From Acanthosepion lycidas (lineage: Eukaryota > Mollusca > Cephalopoda > Sepiida > Sepiidae): 64,000 nucleotides of DNA. A program made the translations under genes and the position numbers. Position 1 is the stretch's first letter. Every line of letters starts with the position of its first letter. This document shows positions 1 through 13,319 of the stretch, piece after piece. The DNA is taken from positions 558,001-622,000 of the forward strand of contig CAWVQA010000099.1 in the NCBI GenBank assembly GCA_963932145.1, written 5' to 3'. The notes beneath the pieces are model-generated. The model had not been told where the DNA came from and searched no databases. It saw only the letters and a list, made by a program, of their open reading frames with translations.

Positions 1-658
1 CATGCATGCTACGATCACGGTATGATTTTGAAGGCAAAATATTTTTTTGCAGATCTCAGATTAGGTCTTTCCCTGTCCATAATGCTAAATTCAGGAAGTA
101 AAATAGAAATAGTAATGGGAAACAGAAGAGAAATGTACAGTGATCACACATTTTCTGCCCACAATCTTTTTCATGGAAATCCCAGTCATATGAGACGAGT
201 CCATGCATGCTATGATCACGGTATGAATTTGAAGGCAAAATATTTTTTTGCAGATCTTAGATTAGGTCTTTCCCAGTCCATAATGCTAAATTGAGGAAGT
301 AAAATAGAAATAGTAATGGGAAACAGAAGAGAAATGTACAGTGATCACGCATTTTGTGCCCACAATCTTTTTCATGGAAATCCCAGTCATATGAGTCGAG
401 TCCATGCATGCTACGATCACGGTATGAATTTGAAGACAAAATATTTTTTTGCAGATATTAGATTAGGTCGTTCCCAGTCTATAATGCTAAATTGAGGAAG
501 TAAAATAGAAATACTTATGGGAAATAGAAGAGAAATGTACAGTGATCACCCATTTTGTGCCCACAATCTTTTTCATGGAAATCCCAGTCATATGAGTCGA
601 GTCCAGGCATGCTACGATCACGGTATGAATTTGAAGGCAAAATATTTTTTTGCAGATC
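1..658 (+). repeat. Array start block, copy of 5426-6083
   Basis: The window opens inside a monomer. Bases 1-658 correspond to 5426-6083 (offset 5425 bp, 27 monomers less 2 bp). Shared private variants include GGTATGATTTTGAAGG at 20 and again near 5445, an adjacent CTCAG/TTCAGG monomer, and the GATATTAGATTAGGTCG monomer at 455 and 5880. Past 658 the two stretches diverge. A base difference near 434 (GAAGAC versus GAAGGC) shows the copies are not perfectly identical. Confidence 0.8.
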
Positions 659-1663
659 GTAGATTAGCTCTTTCCCTGTCCATAATGCTAAATTGAGGAA
701 GTAAAATAGAAATAGTAATGGGAAACAGAAGAGAAATGTACAGTGATTACCCATTTTGTGCCCACAATCTTTTTCATGGAAATCCCAGTCATATGAGTCG
801 AGTCCAGGCATGCTACGATCGCGGTATGAATTTGAAGGCAAAATATTTTTTTGCAGATCTTAGATTAGGTCTTTCCCTGTCCATAATGCTAAATTGAGGA
901 AGTAAAATAGAAATAGTAATGGGAAACCGAAGAGAAATGTACAGTGATCAAGCATTTTGTGCCCACAATCTTTTTCATGGAAATCCCAGTCATATGAGTC
1001 GAGTCCAGGCATGCTACGATCACGGTATGAATTTGAAGGCAAAATATTTTTTTGCAGATCTTAGATTAGGTCTTTCCCTGTCCATAATGCTAAATTGAGG
1101 AAGTAAAATAGAAATAGTAATGGGAAACAGAAGAGAAATGTACAGTGATCACGCATTTTGTGCCCACAATCTTTTTCATGGAAATCCCAGTTATATGAGT
1201 CGAGTCCAGGCATGCTACGATCACGGTATGAATTTGAAGGCAAAATATTTTTTTGCAGATCTTAGATTAGGTCTTTCCCTGTCCATAATGCTAAATTGAG
1301 GAAGTAAAATAGAAATAGTAATGGGAAACAGAACAGAAATGTACAGTGATCACACATTTTCTGCCCACAATCTTTTTCATGGAAATCCCAGTCATATGAG
1401 ACGAGTCCATGCATGCTACGATCACGGTATGAATTTGAAGGCAAAATATTTTTTTGCAGATCTTAGATTAGGTCTTTCCCTGTCTATAATGCTAAATTGA
1501 GGAAGTAAAATAGAAATAGTAATGGGAAACAGAAGAGAAATGTACAGTGATTACCCATTTTGTGCCCACAATCTTTTTCATGGAAATCCCAGTCATATGA
1601 GTCGAGTCCAGGCATGCTACGATCGCGGTATGAATTTGAAGGCAAAATATTTTTTTGCAGATC

Positions 1664-1863
1664 TTAGATTAGGTCTTTCCCTGTCCATAATGCTAAATTG
1701 AGGAAGTAAAATAGAAATAGTAATGGGAAACAGAAGAGAAATGTACAGTGATCACGCATTTTGTGCCCACAATCTTTTTCATGGAAATCCCAGTCATATG
1801 AGACGAGTGCATGCATGCTACGATCACGGTATGAATTTGAAGCAAAATATTTTTTTGCAGATC
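1664..1863 (+). repeat. 200-bp monomer with 1-bp deletion
   Basis: One G is missing where the consensus reads TTGAAGGCAAAAT, giving TTGAAGCAAAAT near 1842. The monomer is otherwise ordinary. I see this deletion nowhere else in the window, so it looks private to this copy. Confidence 0.85.
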
Positions 1864-4275
1864 TTAGATTAGGTCTTTCCCTGTCCATAATGCTAAATTG
1901 AGGAAGTAAAATAGAAATAGTAATGGGAAACAAAAGAGAAATGTACAGTGATCACGCATTTTGTGCCCAGAATCTTTTTCATGGAAATCCCAGTCATATG
2001 AGTCGAGTCCAGGCATGCTACGATCACGGTATGAATTTGAAGGCAAAATATTTTTTTGCAGATATTAGATTAGGTCGTTCCCAGTCTATAATGCTAAATT
2101 GAGGAAGTAAAATAGAAATACTTATGGGAAATAGAAGAGAAATGTACAGTGATCACCCATTTTGTGGCCACAATCTTTTTCATGGAAATCCCAGTCATAT
2201 GAGTCGAGTCCATGCATGCTACGATCACGGTATGAATTTGAAGGCAAAATATTTTTTTGCTGATCTTAGATTACGTCTTTCCCTGTCCATAATGCTAAAT
2301 TGAGGAAGTAAAATAGAAATAGTAATGGGAAACAGAAGAGAAATGTACAGAGATCACCCATTTTGTGCCCACAATCTTTTTCATGCAAATCCCAGTCATA
2401 TGAGTCGAGTCCAGGCATGCTACGATCACGGTATGAATTTGAAGGCAAAATATTTTCTTGCAGATCTCAGATTAGGTCTTTCCCTGTCCATAATGCTAAA
2501 TTCAGGAAGTAAAATAGAAATAGTAATGGGAAACAGAAGAGAAATGTACAGTGATCACGCATTTTGTGCCCACAATCTTTTTCATGGAAATCCCAGTCAT
2601 ATGAGTCGAGTCCAGGCATGCTACGATCACGGTATGAATTTGAAGGCAAAATATTTTTTTGCAGATCTTAGATTAGGTCTTTCCCTGTCCATAATGCTAA
2701 ATTGAGGAAGTAAAATAGAAATAGTAATGGGAAACAAAAGAGAAATGTACAGTGATCACGCATTTTGTGCCCACAATCTTTTTCATGGAAATCCCAGTCA
2801 TATGAGTCGATTCCAGGCATGCTTCCATCACGGTATGAATTTGAAGGCAAAATACTTTTTTGCAGATCTTAGATTAGGTCTTTCCCTGTCCATAATGCTA
2901 AATTGAGGAAGTAAAATAGAAATACTAATGGGAAACAGAACAGAAATGTACAGTGATCACACATTTTCTGCCCACAATCTTTTTCATGGAAATCCCAGTC
3001 ATATGAGTCGAGTCCATGCATGCTACGATCACGGTATGAATTTGAAGGCAAAATATTTTTTTGCTGATCTTAGATTAGGTCTTTCCCTGTCCATAATGCT
3101 AAATTGAGGAAGTAAAATAGAAATAGTAATGGGAAACAGAAGAGAAATGTACAGTGATCACCCATTTTGTGCCCACAATCTTTTTCATGGAAATCCCAGT
3201 CATATGAGTCGAGTCCAGGCATGCTACGATCACGGTATGAATTTGAAGGCAAAATATTTTTTTGCAGATCTTAGATTAGGTCTTTCCCAGTCCATAATGC
3301 TAAATTGAGGAAGTAAAATAGAAATAGTAATGGGAAACAGAAGAGAAATTTACAGTGATCACGCATTTTCTGCCCACAATCTTTTTCATGGAAATCCCAG
3401 TCATATGAGACGAGTCCATGCATGCTACGATCACGGTATGAATTTGAAGGCAAAATATTTTTTTGCAGATCTTAGATTAGGTCTTTCCCTGTCCATAATG
3501 CTAAATTGAGGAAGTAAAATAGAAATAGTAATGGGAAACAGAAGAGAAATGTACAGTGATCACCCATTTTGTGCCCACAATCTTTTTCATGGAAATCCCA
3601 GTCATATGAGTCGAGTCCATGCATGCTACGATCACGGTATGAATTTGATGGCAAAATATTTTTTTGCAGATCTTAGATTAGGTCTTTCCCCGTCCATAAT
3701 GCTAAATTGAGGAAGTAAAATAGAAATAGTAATGGGAAACAGAAGAGAAATGTACAGTGATCACCCATTTTGTGCCCACAATCTTTTTCATGGAAATCCC
3801 AGTCATATGAGTCGAGTCCAGGCATGCTACGATCACGGTATGAATTTGAAGGCAAAATATTTTTTTGCAGATCTTAGATTAGGTCTTTCCCAGTCCATAA
3901 TGCTAAATTGAGGAAGTAAAATAGAAATAGTAATGGGAAACAGAAGAGAAATTTACAGTGATCACGCATTTTCTGCCCACAATCTTTTTCATGGAAATCC
4001 CAGTCATATGAGACGAGTCCATGCATGCTACGATCACGGTATGAATTTGAAGGCAAAATATTTTTTTGCAGATCTTAGATTAGGTCTTTCCCTGTCCATA
4101 ATGCTAAATTGAGGAAGTAAAATAGAAATACTAATGGGAAATAGAAGAGAAATGTACAGTGATCACGCATTTTGTGCCCACAATCTTTTTCATGGAAATC
4201 CCAGTCATATGAGTCGAATCCAGGCATGCTACGATCACGGTATGAATTTGAAGGCAAAATATTTTTTTGCAGATC

Positions 4276-4475
4276 TTAGATTAGGTCTTTCCCAGTCCAA
4301 AATGCTAAATTGAGAAGTAAAATAGAAATAGTAATGGGAAACAGAGGAGAAATATACAGTGATCACCCATTTTGTGCCCACAATCTTTTTCATGGAAATC
4401 CTAGTCATATGAGACGAGTCCATGCATGTTACGATCACGGTATGAATTTGAAGGCAAAATATTTTTTTGCAGATC
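4276..4475 (+). repeat. 200-bp monomer, GAGAAGT deletion
   Basis: The consensus TTGAGGAAGT reads TTGAGAAGT near 4311, one G short. The same deletion recurs in the paired 200-bp monomers of the cassette found at 13.9, 17.3, 21.6, 23.2 and 26.0 kb. It also carries AAATATACAG and a T in the CCTAGTCATATG segment. It could be a relative of the cassette monomers or an independent loss in the same GG. Confidence 0.8.
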
Positions 4476-6284
4476 TTAGATTATGTCTTTCCCTGTCCAT
4501 AATGCTAAATTCAGGAAGTAAAATAGAAATACTAATGGGAAATAGAAGAGAAATGTACAGTGATCACGCATTTTGTGCCCACAATCTTTTTCATGGAAAT
4601 CCCAGTCATATGAGTCGAGTCCAGGCATGCTACGATCATGTTATGAATTTGAAGGCAAAATATTTTTTTGCTGATCTTAGATTAGGTCTTTCCCTGTCCA
4701 TAATGCTAAATTGAGGAAGTAAAATAGAAATAGTAATGGGAAACAGAAGAGAAATGTACAGTGATCACCCATTTTGTGCCCACAATCTTTTTCATGGAAA
4801 TCCCAGTCATATGAGTCGAGTCCATGCATGCTACGATCACGGTATGAATTTGAAGGCAAAATATTTTTTTGCTGATCTTAGATTACGTCTTTCCCTGTCC
4901 ATAATGGTAAATTGAGGAAGTAAAATAGAAATAGTAATGGGAAACAGAAGAGAAATGTACAGAGATCACCCATTTTGTGCCCACAATCTTTTTCATGGAA
5001 ATCCCAGTCATATGAGTCGAGTCCATGCATGCTACGATCACGGTATGAATTTGAAGGCAAAATATTTTTTTGCAGATCTCAGATTAGGTCTTTCCCTGTC
5101 CATAATGCTAAATTCAGGAAGTAAAATAGAAATAGTAATGGGAAACAGAAGAGAAATGTACAGTGATCACACATTTTCTGCCCACAATCTTTTTCATGGA
5201 AATCCCAGTCATATGAGACGAGTCCATGCATGCTACGATCACGGTATGAATTTGAAGGCAAAATATTTTTTTGCAGATCATAGATTAGGTCTTTCCCTGT
5301 CCATAATGCTAAATTGAGGAAGTAAAATAGAAATAGTAATGGGAAACAGAAGAGAAATGTACAGTGATCACACATTTTCTGCCCACAATCTTTTTCATGG
5401 AAATCCCAGTCATATGAGACGAGTCCATGCATGCTACGATCACGGTATGATTTTGAAGGCAAAATATTTTTTTGCAGATCTCAGATTAGGTCTTTCCCTG
5501 TCCATAATGCTAAATTCAGGAAGTAAAATAGAAATAGTAATGGGAAACAGAAGAGAAATGTACAGTGATCACACATTTTCTGCCCACAATCTTTTTCATG
5601 GAAATCCCAGTCATATGAGACGAGTCCATGCATGCTACGATCACGGTATGAATTTGAAGGCAAAATATTTTTTTGCAGATCTTAGATTAGGTCTTTCCCA
5701 GTCCATAATGCTAAATTGAGGAAGTAAAATAGAAATAGTAATGGGAAACAGAAGAGAAATGTACAGTGATCACGCATTTTGTGCCCACAATCTTTTTCAT
5801 GGAAATCCCAGTCATATGAGTCGAGTCCATGCATGCTACGATCACGGTATGAATTTGAAGGCAAAATATTTTTTTGCAGATATTAGATTAGGTCGTTCCC
5901 AGTCTATAATGCTAAATTGAGGAAGTAAAATAGAAATACTTATGGGAAATAGAAGAGAAATGTACAGTGATCACCCATTTTGTGCCCACAATCTTTTTCA
6001 TGGAAATCCCAGTCATATGAGTCGAGTCCAGGCATGCTACGATCACGGTATGAATTTGAAGGCAAAATATTTTTTTGCTGATCTTAGATTAGGTCGTTCC
6101 CAATCTATAATGCTAAATTGAGGAAGTAAAATAGAAATACTTATGGGAAATAGAAGAGAAATGTACAGTGATCACCCATTTTGTGCCCACAATCTTTTTC
6201 ATGGAAATCCCAGTCATCTGAGTCGAGTCCAGGCATGCTACGATCACGGTATGAATTTGAAGGCAAAATATTTTTTTGCTGATC

Positions 6285-6887
6285 TCAGATTAGGTCTTTC
6301 CCTATCCATAATGCTAAATTGAGGAAGTAAAATAGAAATAGTAATGGGAAACAGAAGAGAAATGTACAGTGATCACCCATATTGTGCCCACAATCTTTTT
6401 CATGGAAATCCCAGTCATATGAGTCGAGTCCATGCATGCTACGATCACGGTATGAATTTGAAGTCAAAATATTTTTTTGCAGATCTTAGATTAGGTCTTT
6501 CCCTGTCCATAATGCTAAATTGAGGAAGTAAAATAGAAATAGTAATGGGAAACAGAGGAGAAATGTACAGTGATCACGCATTTTGTGCCCACAATCTTTT
6601 TCATGGAAATCCCAGTCATATGAGTCGAGTCCAGGCATGCTACGATCACGGTATGAATTTGAAGGCAAAATATTTTTTTGCAGATCTTAGATTAGGTCTT
6701 TCCAAGTCCATAATGCTAAATTGAGGAAGTAAAATAGAAATACTAATGGGAAATAGAAGAGAAATGTACAGTGATCACCCATTTTGTGCCCACAATCTTT
6801 TTCATGGAAATCCCAGTCATATGAGTCGAGTCCATGCATGCTACGATCACGGTATGAATTTGAAGGCAAAATATTTTTTTGCAGATC
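6285..6887 (+). repeat. Three-monomer module (603 bp), first of five
   Basis: A C-type monomer ending TTGAAGTCAAAAT is followed by a G-type monomer with ACAGAGGAGAAATG and then a C-type monomer with ACTAATGGGAAATAG. The same ordered trio occurs at 7290-7892, 10506-11108, 12516-13118 and 15931-16533, with a few private substitutions. It links the mixed domain at 6-8 kb to the ordered multimers at 9-18 kb and suggests those multimers were assembled from modules already present nearby. Confidence 0.75.
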
Positions 6888-8093
6888 TTAGATTAGGTCT
6901 TTCCCTGTCCATAATGCTAAATTGAGGAAGTAAAATAGAAATAGTAATGGGAAACAGAAGAGAAATGTACAGTGATCACGCATTTTGTGCCCACAATCTT
7001 TTTCATGGAAATCCCAGTCATATGAGTCGAGTCCAGGCATGCTACGATCACGGTATGAATTTGAAGGCAAAATATTTTTTTGCAGATCTTAGATTAGGTC
7101 TTTCCAAGTCCATAATGCTAAATTGAGGAAGTAAAATAGAAATACTAATGGGAAATAGTAGAGAAATGTACAGTGATGACCCATTTTGTGCCCACAATCT
7201 TTTTCATGGAAATCCCAGTCATATGAGTCGAGTCCATGCATGCTACGATCACGGTATGAATTTGAAGGCAAAATATTTTTTTGCAGATCTTAGATTAGGT
7301 CTTTCCCTGTCCATAATGCTAAATTGAGGAAGTAAAATAGAAATAGTAATGGGAAACAGAAGAGAAATGTACAGTGATCACCCATTTTGTGCCCACAATC
7401 TTTTTCATGGAAATCCCAGTCATATGAGTCGAGTCCATGCATGCTACGATCACGGTATGAATTTGAAGTCAAAATATTTTTTTGCAGATCTTAGATTAGG
7501 TCTTTCCCTGTCCATAATGCTAAATTGAGGAAGTAAAATAGAAATAGTAATGGGAAACAGAGGAGAAATGTACAGTGATCACGCATTTTGTGCCCACAAT
7601 CTTTTTCATGGAAATCCCAGTCATATGAGTCGAGTCCAGGCATGCTACGATCACGGTATGAATTTGAAGGCAAAATATTTTTTTGCAGATCTTAGATTAG
7701 GTCTTTCCCTGTCCATAATGCTAAATTGAGGAAGTAAAATAGAAATACTAATGGGAAATAGAAGAGAAATGTACAGTGATCACCCATTTTGTGCCCACAA
7801 TCTTTTTCATGGAAATCCCAGTCATATGAGTCGAGTCCATGCATGCTACGATCACGGTATGAATTTGAAGGCAAAATATTTTTTTGCAGATCTTAGATTA
7901 GGTCTTTCCCTGTCCATAATGCTAAATTGAGGAAGTAAAATAGAAATACTAATGGGAAACAGAACAGAAATGTACAGTGATCACACATTTTCTGCCCACA
8001 ATCTTTTTCATGGAAATCCCAGTCATATGAGTCGAGTCCATGCATGCTACGATCACGGTATGAATTTGAAGGCAAAATATTTTTTTGCTGATC

Positions 8094-8294
8094 TTAGATT
8101 AGGTCTTTCCCTGTCCATAATGCTAAATTGAGGAAGTAAAATAGAAATAGTAATGGGAAACAGAAGAGAAATGTACAGTGATCACCCATTTTGTGCCCAC
8201 AATCTTTTTCATGGAAATCCCAGTCATATGAGTCGAGTCCATGCATGCTACGATCACGGTATGAATTTGAAGGCAAAATATTTTTTTGCAGATC
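8094..8294 (+). repeat. Reference monomer, C-type haplotype
   Basis: Same 201-bp unit as the G-type, but with C93 (CACCCATTTT), G100, T140 and T149. T149 turns the CAGGCATGC segment into CATGCATGC, which extends the local palindrome to CATGCATG. This class is common throughout and is the main partner of the G-type in the multimers between 9 and 27 kb. In that domain a C-type subclass has ACTAATGGGAAATAG around positions 56-70 (G57C and C69T). Confidence 0.9.
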
Positions 8295-9098
8295 TTAGAT
8301 TAGGTCTTTCCCAGTCCATAATGCTAAATTGAGGAAGTAAAATAGAAATAGTAATGGGAAACAGAAGAGTAATTTACAGTGATCACACATTTTCTCCCCA
8401 CAATCTTTTTCATGGAAATTCCAGTCATATGAGACGAGTCCATGCATGCTACGATCACGGTATGAATTTGAAGGCAAAATATTTTTTTGCAGATCTTAGA
8501 TTAGGTCTTTCCCTGTCCATAATGCTAAATTGAGGAAGTAAAATAGAAATAGTAATGGGAAACAGAAGAGAAATTTACAGTGATCACACATTTTCTGCCC
8601 ACAATCTTTTTCATGGAAATCCCAGTCATATGAGACGAGTCCATGCATGATACGATCACGGTATGAATTTGAAGGCAAAATATTTTTTTGCAGATCTTAG
8701 ATTAGGTCTTTCCCTGTCCATAATGCTAAATTGAGGAAGTAAAATAGAAATAGTAATGGGAAACAGAAGTGAAATGTACAGTGATCACGCATTTTGTGCC
8801 CACAATCTTTTTCATGGAAATCCCAGTCATATGAGTCGAGTCCAGGCATGCTTCGATCACGGTATGAATTTGAAGGCAAAATACTTTTTTGCAGATCTTA
8901 GATTAGGTCTTTCCCTGTCCATAATGCTAAATTGAGGAAGTAAAATAGAAATAGTAATGGGAAACAGAAGAGAAATGTACAGTGATGACACATTTTGTGC
9001 CCACAATCTTTTTCATGGAAATCCCAGTCATATGAGTCGAGTCCATGCATGCTACGATCACGGTATGAATTTGAAGGCAAAATATTTTTTTGCTGATC

Positions 9099-9299
9099 TT
9101 AGATTAGGTCTTTCCCTGTCCATAATGCTAAATTGAGGAAGTAAAATAGAAATAGTAATGGGAAACAGAAGAGAAATGTACAGTGATCACGCATTTTGTG
9201 CCCACAATCTTTTTCATGGAAATCCCAGTCATATGAGTCGAGTCCAGGCATGCTACGATCACGGTATGAATTTGAAGGCAAAATATTTTTTTGCAGATC
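9099..9299 (+). repeat. Reference monomer, G-type haplotype
   Basis: This copy appears to match the majority base at every position and serves as the coordinate standard here (monomer position 1 = base 9099). Landmarks: in-frame TGA at 36-38, palindromes TGTACA at 79-84 and GTGATCAC at 85-92, TCATATGA at 131-138, GCATGC at 150-155, A4-T-A-T7 tract at 182-194, and AGATCT across the junction with the next copy. GATC sites begin at 87, 159 and 198. The haplotype is G93, G100, T140, G149. It contains no recognisable gene or RNA. Confidence 0.95.
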
Positions 9300-11309
9300 T
9301 TAGATTAGGTCTTTCCAAGTCCATAATGCTAAATTGAGGAAGTAAAATAGAAATACTAATGGGAAATAGAAGAGAAATGTACAGTGATCACCCATTTTGT
9401 GCCCACAATCTTTTTCATGGAAATCCCAGTCATATGAGTCGAGTCCATGCATGCTACGATCACGGTATGAATTTGAAGGCAAAATATTTTTTTGCAGATC
9501 TCAGATTAGGTCTTTCCCTGTCCATAATGCTAAATTGAGGAAGTAAAATAGAAATAGTAATGGGAAACAGAAGAGAAATGTGCAGTGATCACGCATTTTG
9601 TGCCCACAATCTTTTTCATGGAAATCCCAGTCATATGAGTCGAGTCCAGGCATGCTACGATCACGGTATGAATTTGAAGGCAAAATATTTTTTTGCAGAT
9701 CTTAGATTAGGTCTTTCCCTGTCCATAATGCTAAATTGAGGAAGTAAAATAGAAATAGTAATGGGAAACAGAAGAGAAATGTACAGTGATCACGCATTTT
9801 GTGCCCACAATCTTTTTCATGGAAATCCCAGTCATATGAGTCGAGTCCATGCATGCTACGATCACGGTATGAATTAGAAGGCAAAATATTTTTTTGCTGA
9901 TCTTAGATTAGGTCTTTCCCTATCCATAATGCTAAATTGAGGAAGTAAAATAGAAATAGTAATGGGAAACAGAAGAGAAATGTACAGTGATCACGAATTT
10001 TGTGCCCACAATCTTTTTCATGGAAATCCCAGTCATATGAGTCGAGTCCAGGCATGCTACGATCACGGTATGAATTTGAAGGCAAAATATTTTTTTGCAG
10101 ATCTTAGATTAGGTCTTTCCCTCTCCATAATGCTAAATTGTGGAAGTAAAATAGAAATAGTAATGGGAAACAGAAGAGAAATGTACAGTGATCACGCATT
10201 TTGTGCCCACAATCTTTTTCATGGAAATCCCAGTCATATGAGTCGAGTCCAGGCATGCTTCGATCACGGTATGAATTTGAAGGCAAAATACTTTTTTGCA
10301 GATCTTAGATTAGGTCTTTCCCTGTCCATAATGCTAAATTGAGGAAGTAAAATAGAAATACTAATGGGAAACAGAACAGAAATGTACAGTGATCACACAT
10401 ATTGTGCCCACAATCTTTTTCATGGAAATCCCAGTCATATGAGACGAGTCCATGCATGATACGATCACGGTATGAATTTGAAGGCAAAATATTTTTTTGC
10501 AGATCTTAGATTAGGTCTTTCCCTGTCCATAATGCTAAATTGAGGAAGTAAAATAGAAATAGTAATGGGAAACAGAAGAGAAATGTACAGTGATCACCCA
10601 TTTTGTGCCCACAATCTTTTTCATGGAAATCCCAGTCATATGAGTCGAGTCCATGCATGCTACGATCACGGTATGAATTTGAAGTCAAAATATTTTTTTG
10701 CAGATCTTAGATTAGGTCTTTCCCTGTCCATAATGCTAAATTGAGGAAGTAAAATAGAAATAGTAATGGGAAACAGAGGAGAAATGTACAGTGATCACGC
10801 ATTTTGTGCCCACAATCTTTTTCATGGAAATCCCAGTCATATGAGTCGAGTCCAGGCATGCTACGATCACGGTATGAATTTGAAGGCAAAATATTTTTTT
10901 GCAGATCTTAGATTAGGTCTTTCCCTGTCCATAATGCTAAATTGAGGAAGTAAAATAGAAATACTAATGGGAAATAGAAGAGAAATGTACAGTGATCACC
11001 CATTTTGTGCCCACAATCTTTTTCATGGAAATCCCAATCATATGAGTCGAGTCCATGCATGCTACGATCACGGTATGAATTTGAAGGCAAAATATTTTTT
11101 TGCAGATCTTAGATTAGGTCTTTCCAAGTCCATAATGCTAAATTGAGGAAGTAAAATAGAAATACTAATGGGAAATAGAAGAGAAATGTACAGTGATCAC
11201 CCATTTTGTGCCCACAATCTTTTTCATGGAAATCCCAGTCATATGAGTCGAGTCCATGCATGCTACGATCACGGTATGAATTTGAAGGCAAAATATTTTT
11301 TTGCAGATC
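9300..11309 (+). repeat. 10-mer higher-order repeat, copy 1 (2010 bp)
   Basis: Ten successive monomers recur in order in the adjacent 2010 bp (11310-13319). Shared private markers at the same offset include AAATGTGCAGTGATC (9577 and 11587), GAATTAGAAGG (9873 and 11883), CACGAATTTTG (about 9993 and 12003) and AATTGTGGAAG (about 10137 and 12147). Differences include CACACATATTG here versus CACACATTTTG in the second copy, TTAGGT versus TTATGT in the next monomer, and a different array base near 9820. The two copies abut directly, as in a tandem duplication. Confidence 0.88.
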
Positions 11310-13319
11310 TTAGATTAGGTCTTTCCAAGTCCATAATGCTAAATTGAGGAAGTAAAATAGAAATACTAATGGGAAATAGAAGAGAAATGTACAGTGATCA
11401 CCCATTTTGTGCCCACAATCTTTTTCATGGAAATCCCAGTCATATGAGTCGAGTCCATGCATGCTACGATCACGGTATGAATTTGAAGGCAAAATATTTT
11501 TTTGCAGATCTCAGATTAGGTCTTTCCCTGTCCATAATGCTAAATTGAGGAAGTAAAATAGAAATAGTAATGGGAAACAGAAGAGAAATGTGCAGTGATC
11601 ACGCATTTTGTGCCCACAATCTTTTTCATGGAAATCCCAGTCATATGAGTCGAGTCCAGGCATGCTACGATCACGGTATGAATTTGAAGGCAAAATATTT
11701 TTTTGCAGATCTTAGATTAGGTCTTTCCCTGTCCATAATGCTAAATTGAGGAAGTAAAATAGAAATAGTAATGGGAAACAGAAGAGAAATGTACAGTGAT
11801 GACCCATTTTGTGCCCACAATCTTTTTCATGGAAATCCCAGTCATATGAGTCGAGTCCATGCATGCTACGATCACGGTATGAATTAGAAGGCAAAATATT
11901 TTTTTGCTGATCTTAGATTAGGTCTTTCCCTATCCATAATGCTAAATTGAGGAAGTAAAATAGAAATAGTAATGGGAAACAGAAGAGAAATGTACAGTGA
12001 TCACGAATTTTGTGCCCACAATCTTTTTCATGGAAATCCCAGTCATATGAGTCGAGTCCAGGCATGCTACGATCACGGTATGAATTTGAAGGCAAAATAT
12101 TTTTTTGCAGATCTTAGATTAGGTCTTTCCCTCTCCATAATGCTAAATTGTGGAAGTAAAATAGAAATAGTAATGGGAAACAGAAGAGAAATGTACAGTG
12201 ATCACGCATTTTGTGCCCACAATCTTTTTCATGGAAATCCCAGTCATATGAGTCGAGTCCAGGCATGCTTCGATCACGGTATGAATTTGAAGGCAAAATA
12301 CTTTTTTGCAGATCTTAGATTAGGTCTTTCCCTGTCCATAATGCTAAATTGAGGAAGTAAAATAGAAATACTAATGGGAAACAGAACAGAAATGTACAGT
12401 GATCACACATTTTGTGCCCACAATCTTTTTCATGGAAATCCCAGTCATATGAGACGAGTCCATGCATGATACGATCACGGTATGAATTTGAAGGCAAAAT
12501 ATTTTTTTGCAGATCTTAGATTATGTCTTTCCCTGTCCATAATGCTAAATTGAGGAAGTAAAATAGAAATAGTAATGGGAAACAGAAGAGAAATGTACAG
12601 TGATCACCCATTTTGTGCCCACAATCTTTTTCATGGAAATCCCAGTCATATGAGTCGAGTCCATGCATGCTACGATCACGGTATGAATTTGAAGTCAAAA
12701 TATTTTTTTGCAGATCTTAGATTAGGTCTTTCCCTGTCCATAATGCTAAATTGAGGAAGTAAAATAGAAATAGTAATGGGAAACAGAGGAGAAATGTACA
12801 GTGATCACGCATTTTGTGCCCACAATCTTTTTCATGGAAATCCCAGTCATATGAGTCGAGTCCAGGCATGCTACGATCACGGTATGAATTTGAAGGCAAA
12901 ATATTTTTTTGCAGATCTTAGATTAGGTCTTTCCCTGTCCATAATGCTAAATTGAGGAAGTAAAATAGAAATACTAATGGGAAATAGAAGAGAAATGTAC
13001 AGTGATCACCCATTTTGTGCCCACAATCTTTTTCATGGAAATCCCAGTCATATGAGTCGAGTCCATGCATGCTACGATCACGGTATGAATTTGAAGGCAA
13101 AATATTTTTTTGCAGATCTTAGATTAGGTCTTTCCAAGTCCATAATGCTAAATTGAGGAAGTAAAATAGAAATACTAATGGGAAATAGAAGAGAAATGTA
13201 CAGTGATCACCCATTTTGTGCCCACAATCTTTTTCATGGAAATCCCAGTCATATGAGTCGAGTCCATGCATGCTACGATCACGGTATGAATTTGAAGGCA
13301 AAATATTTTTTTGCAGATC
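11310..13319 (+). repeat. 10-mer higher-order repeat, copy 2 (2010 bp)
   Basis: Second tandem copy of 9300-11309. Its last seven monomers (11913-13319) also form the first seven monomers of the 17-mer that follows, so the 10-mer and 17-mer overlap. This copy differs from the first near 11801 (GATGACCCAT in place of GATCACGCAT). The overlap suggests the 17-mer arose by a later exchange that kept part of the 10-mer. Confidence 0.85.

Larger units (their letters stand above)
659..9299 (+). repeat. Mixed satellite domain with all three haplotypes
   Basis: This stretch interleaves G-, C- and A-type monomers without one dominant multimer. Local structure is visible: the monomer pair at 3070/3271 recurs 603 bp later at 3673/3874; the pair at 2869/3070 resembles 7893/8094; and a three-monomer module at 6285-6887 recurs at 7290-7892. 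Two monomers are 200 bp: 1664-1863 (one G lost near 1842) and 4276-4475 (one G lost near 4311). There are no genes or inserted elements. Confidence 0.85.

Noticed and set aside
860..1042. Repeated 60-codon open frame on the minus strand, one per monomer, over most of the window
   Set aside because: The apparent start is TTG, not ATG, and the frame is simply the longest stop-free stretch of each monomer. Variants between copies are often amino-acid changing, indels break the frame, and no promoter or separate gene context exists.
4310..4714. Plus-strand open frame of 134 codons, with similar 113-130-codon frames elsewhere
   Set aside because: These arise only where the in-frame TGA of a monomer is mutated or bypassed by an indel. 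They run across monomer boundaries and have no support as genes.
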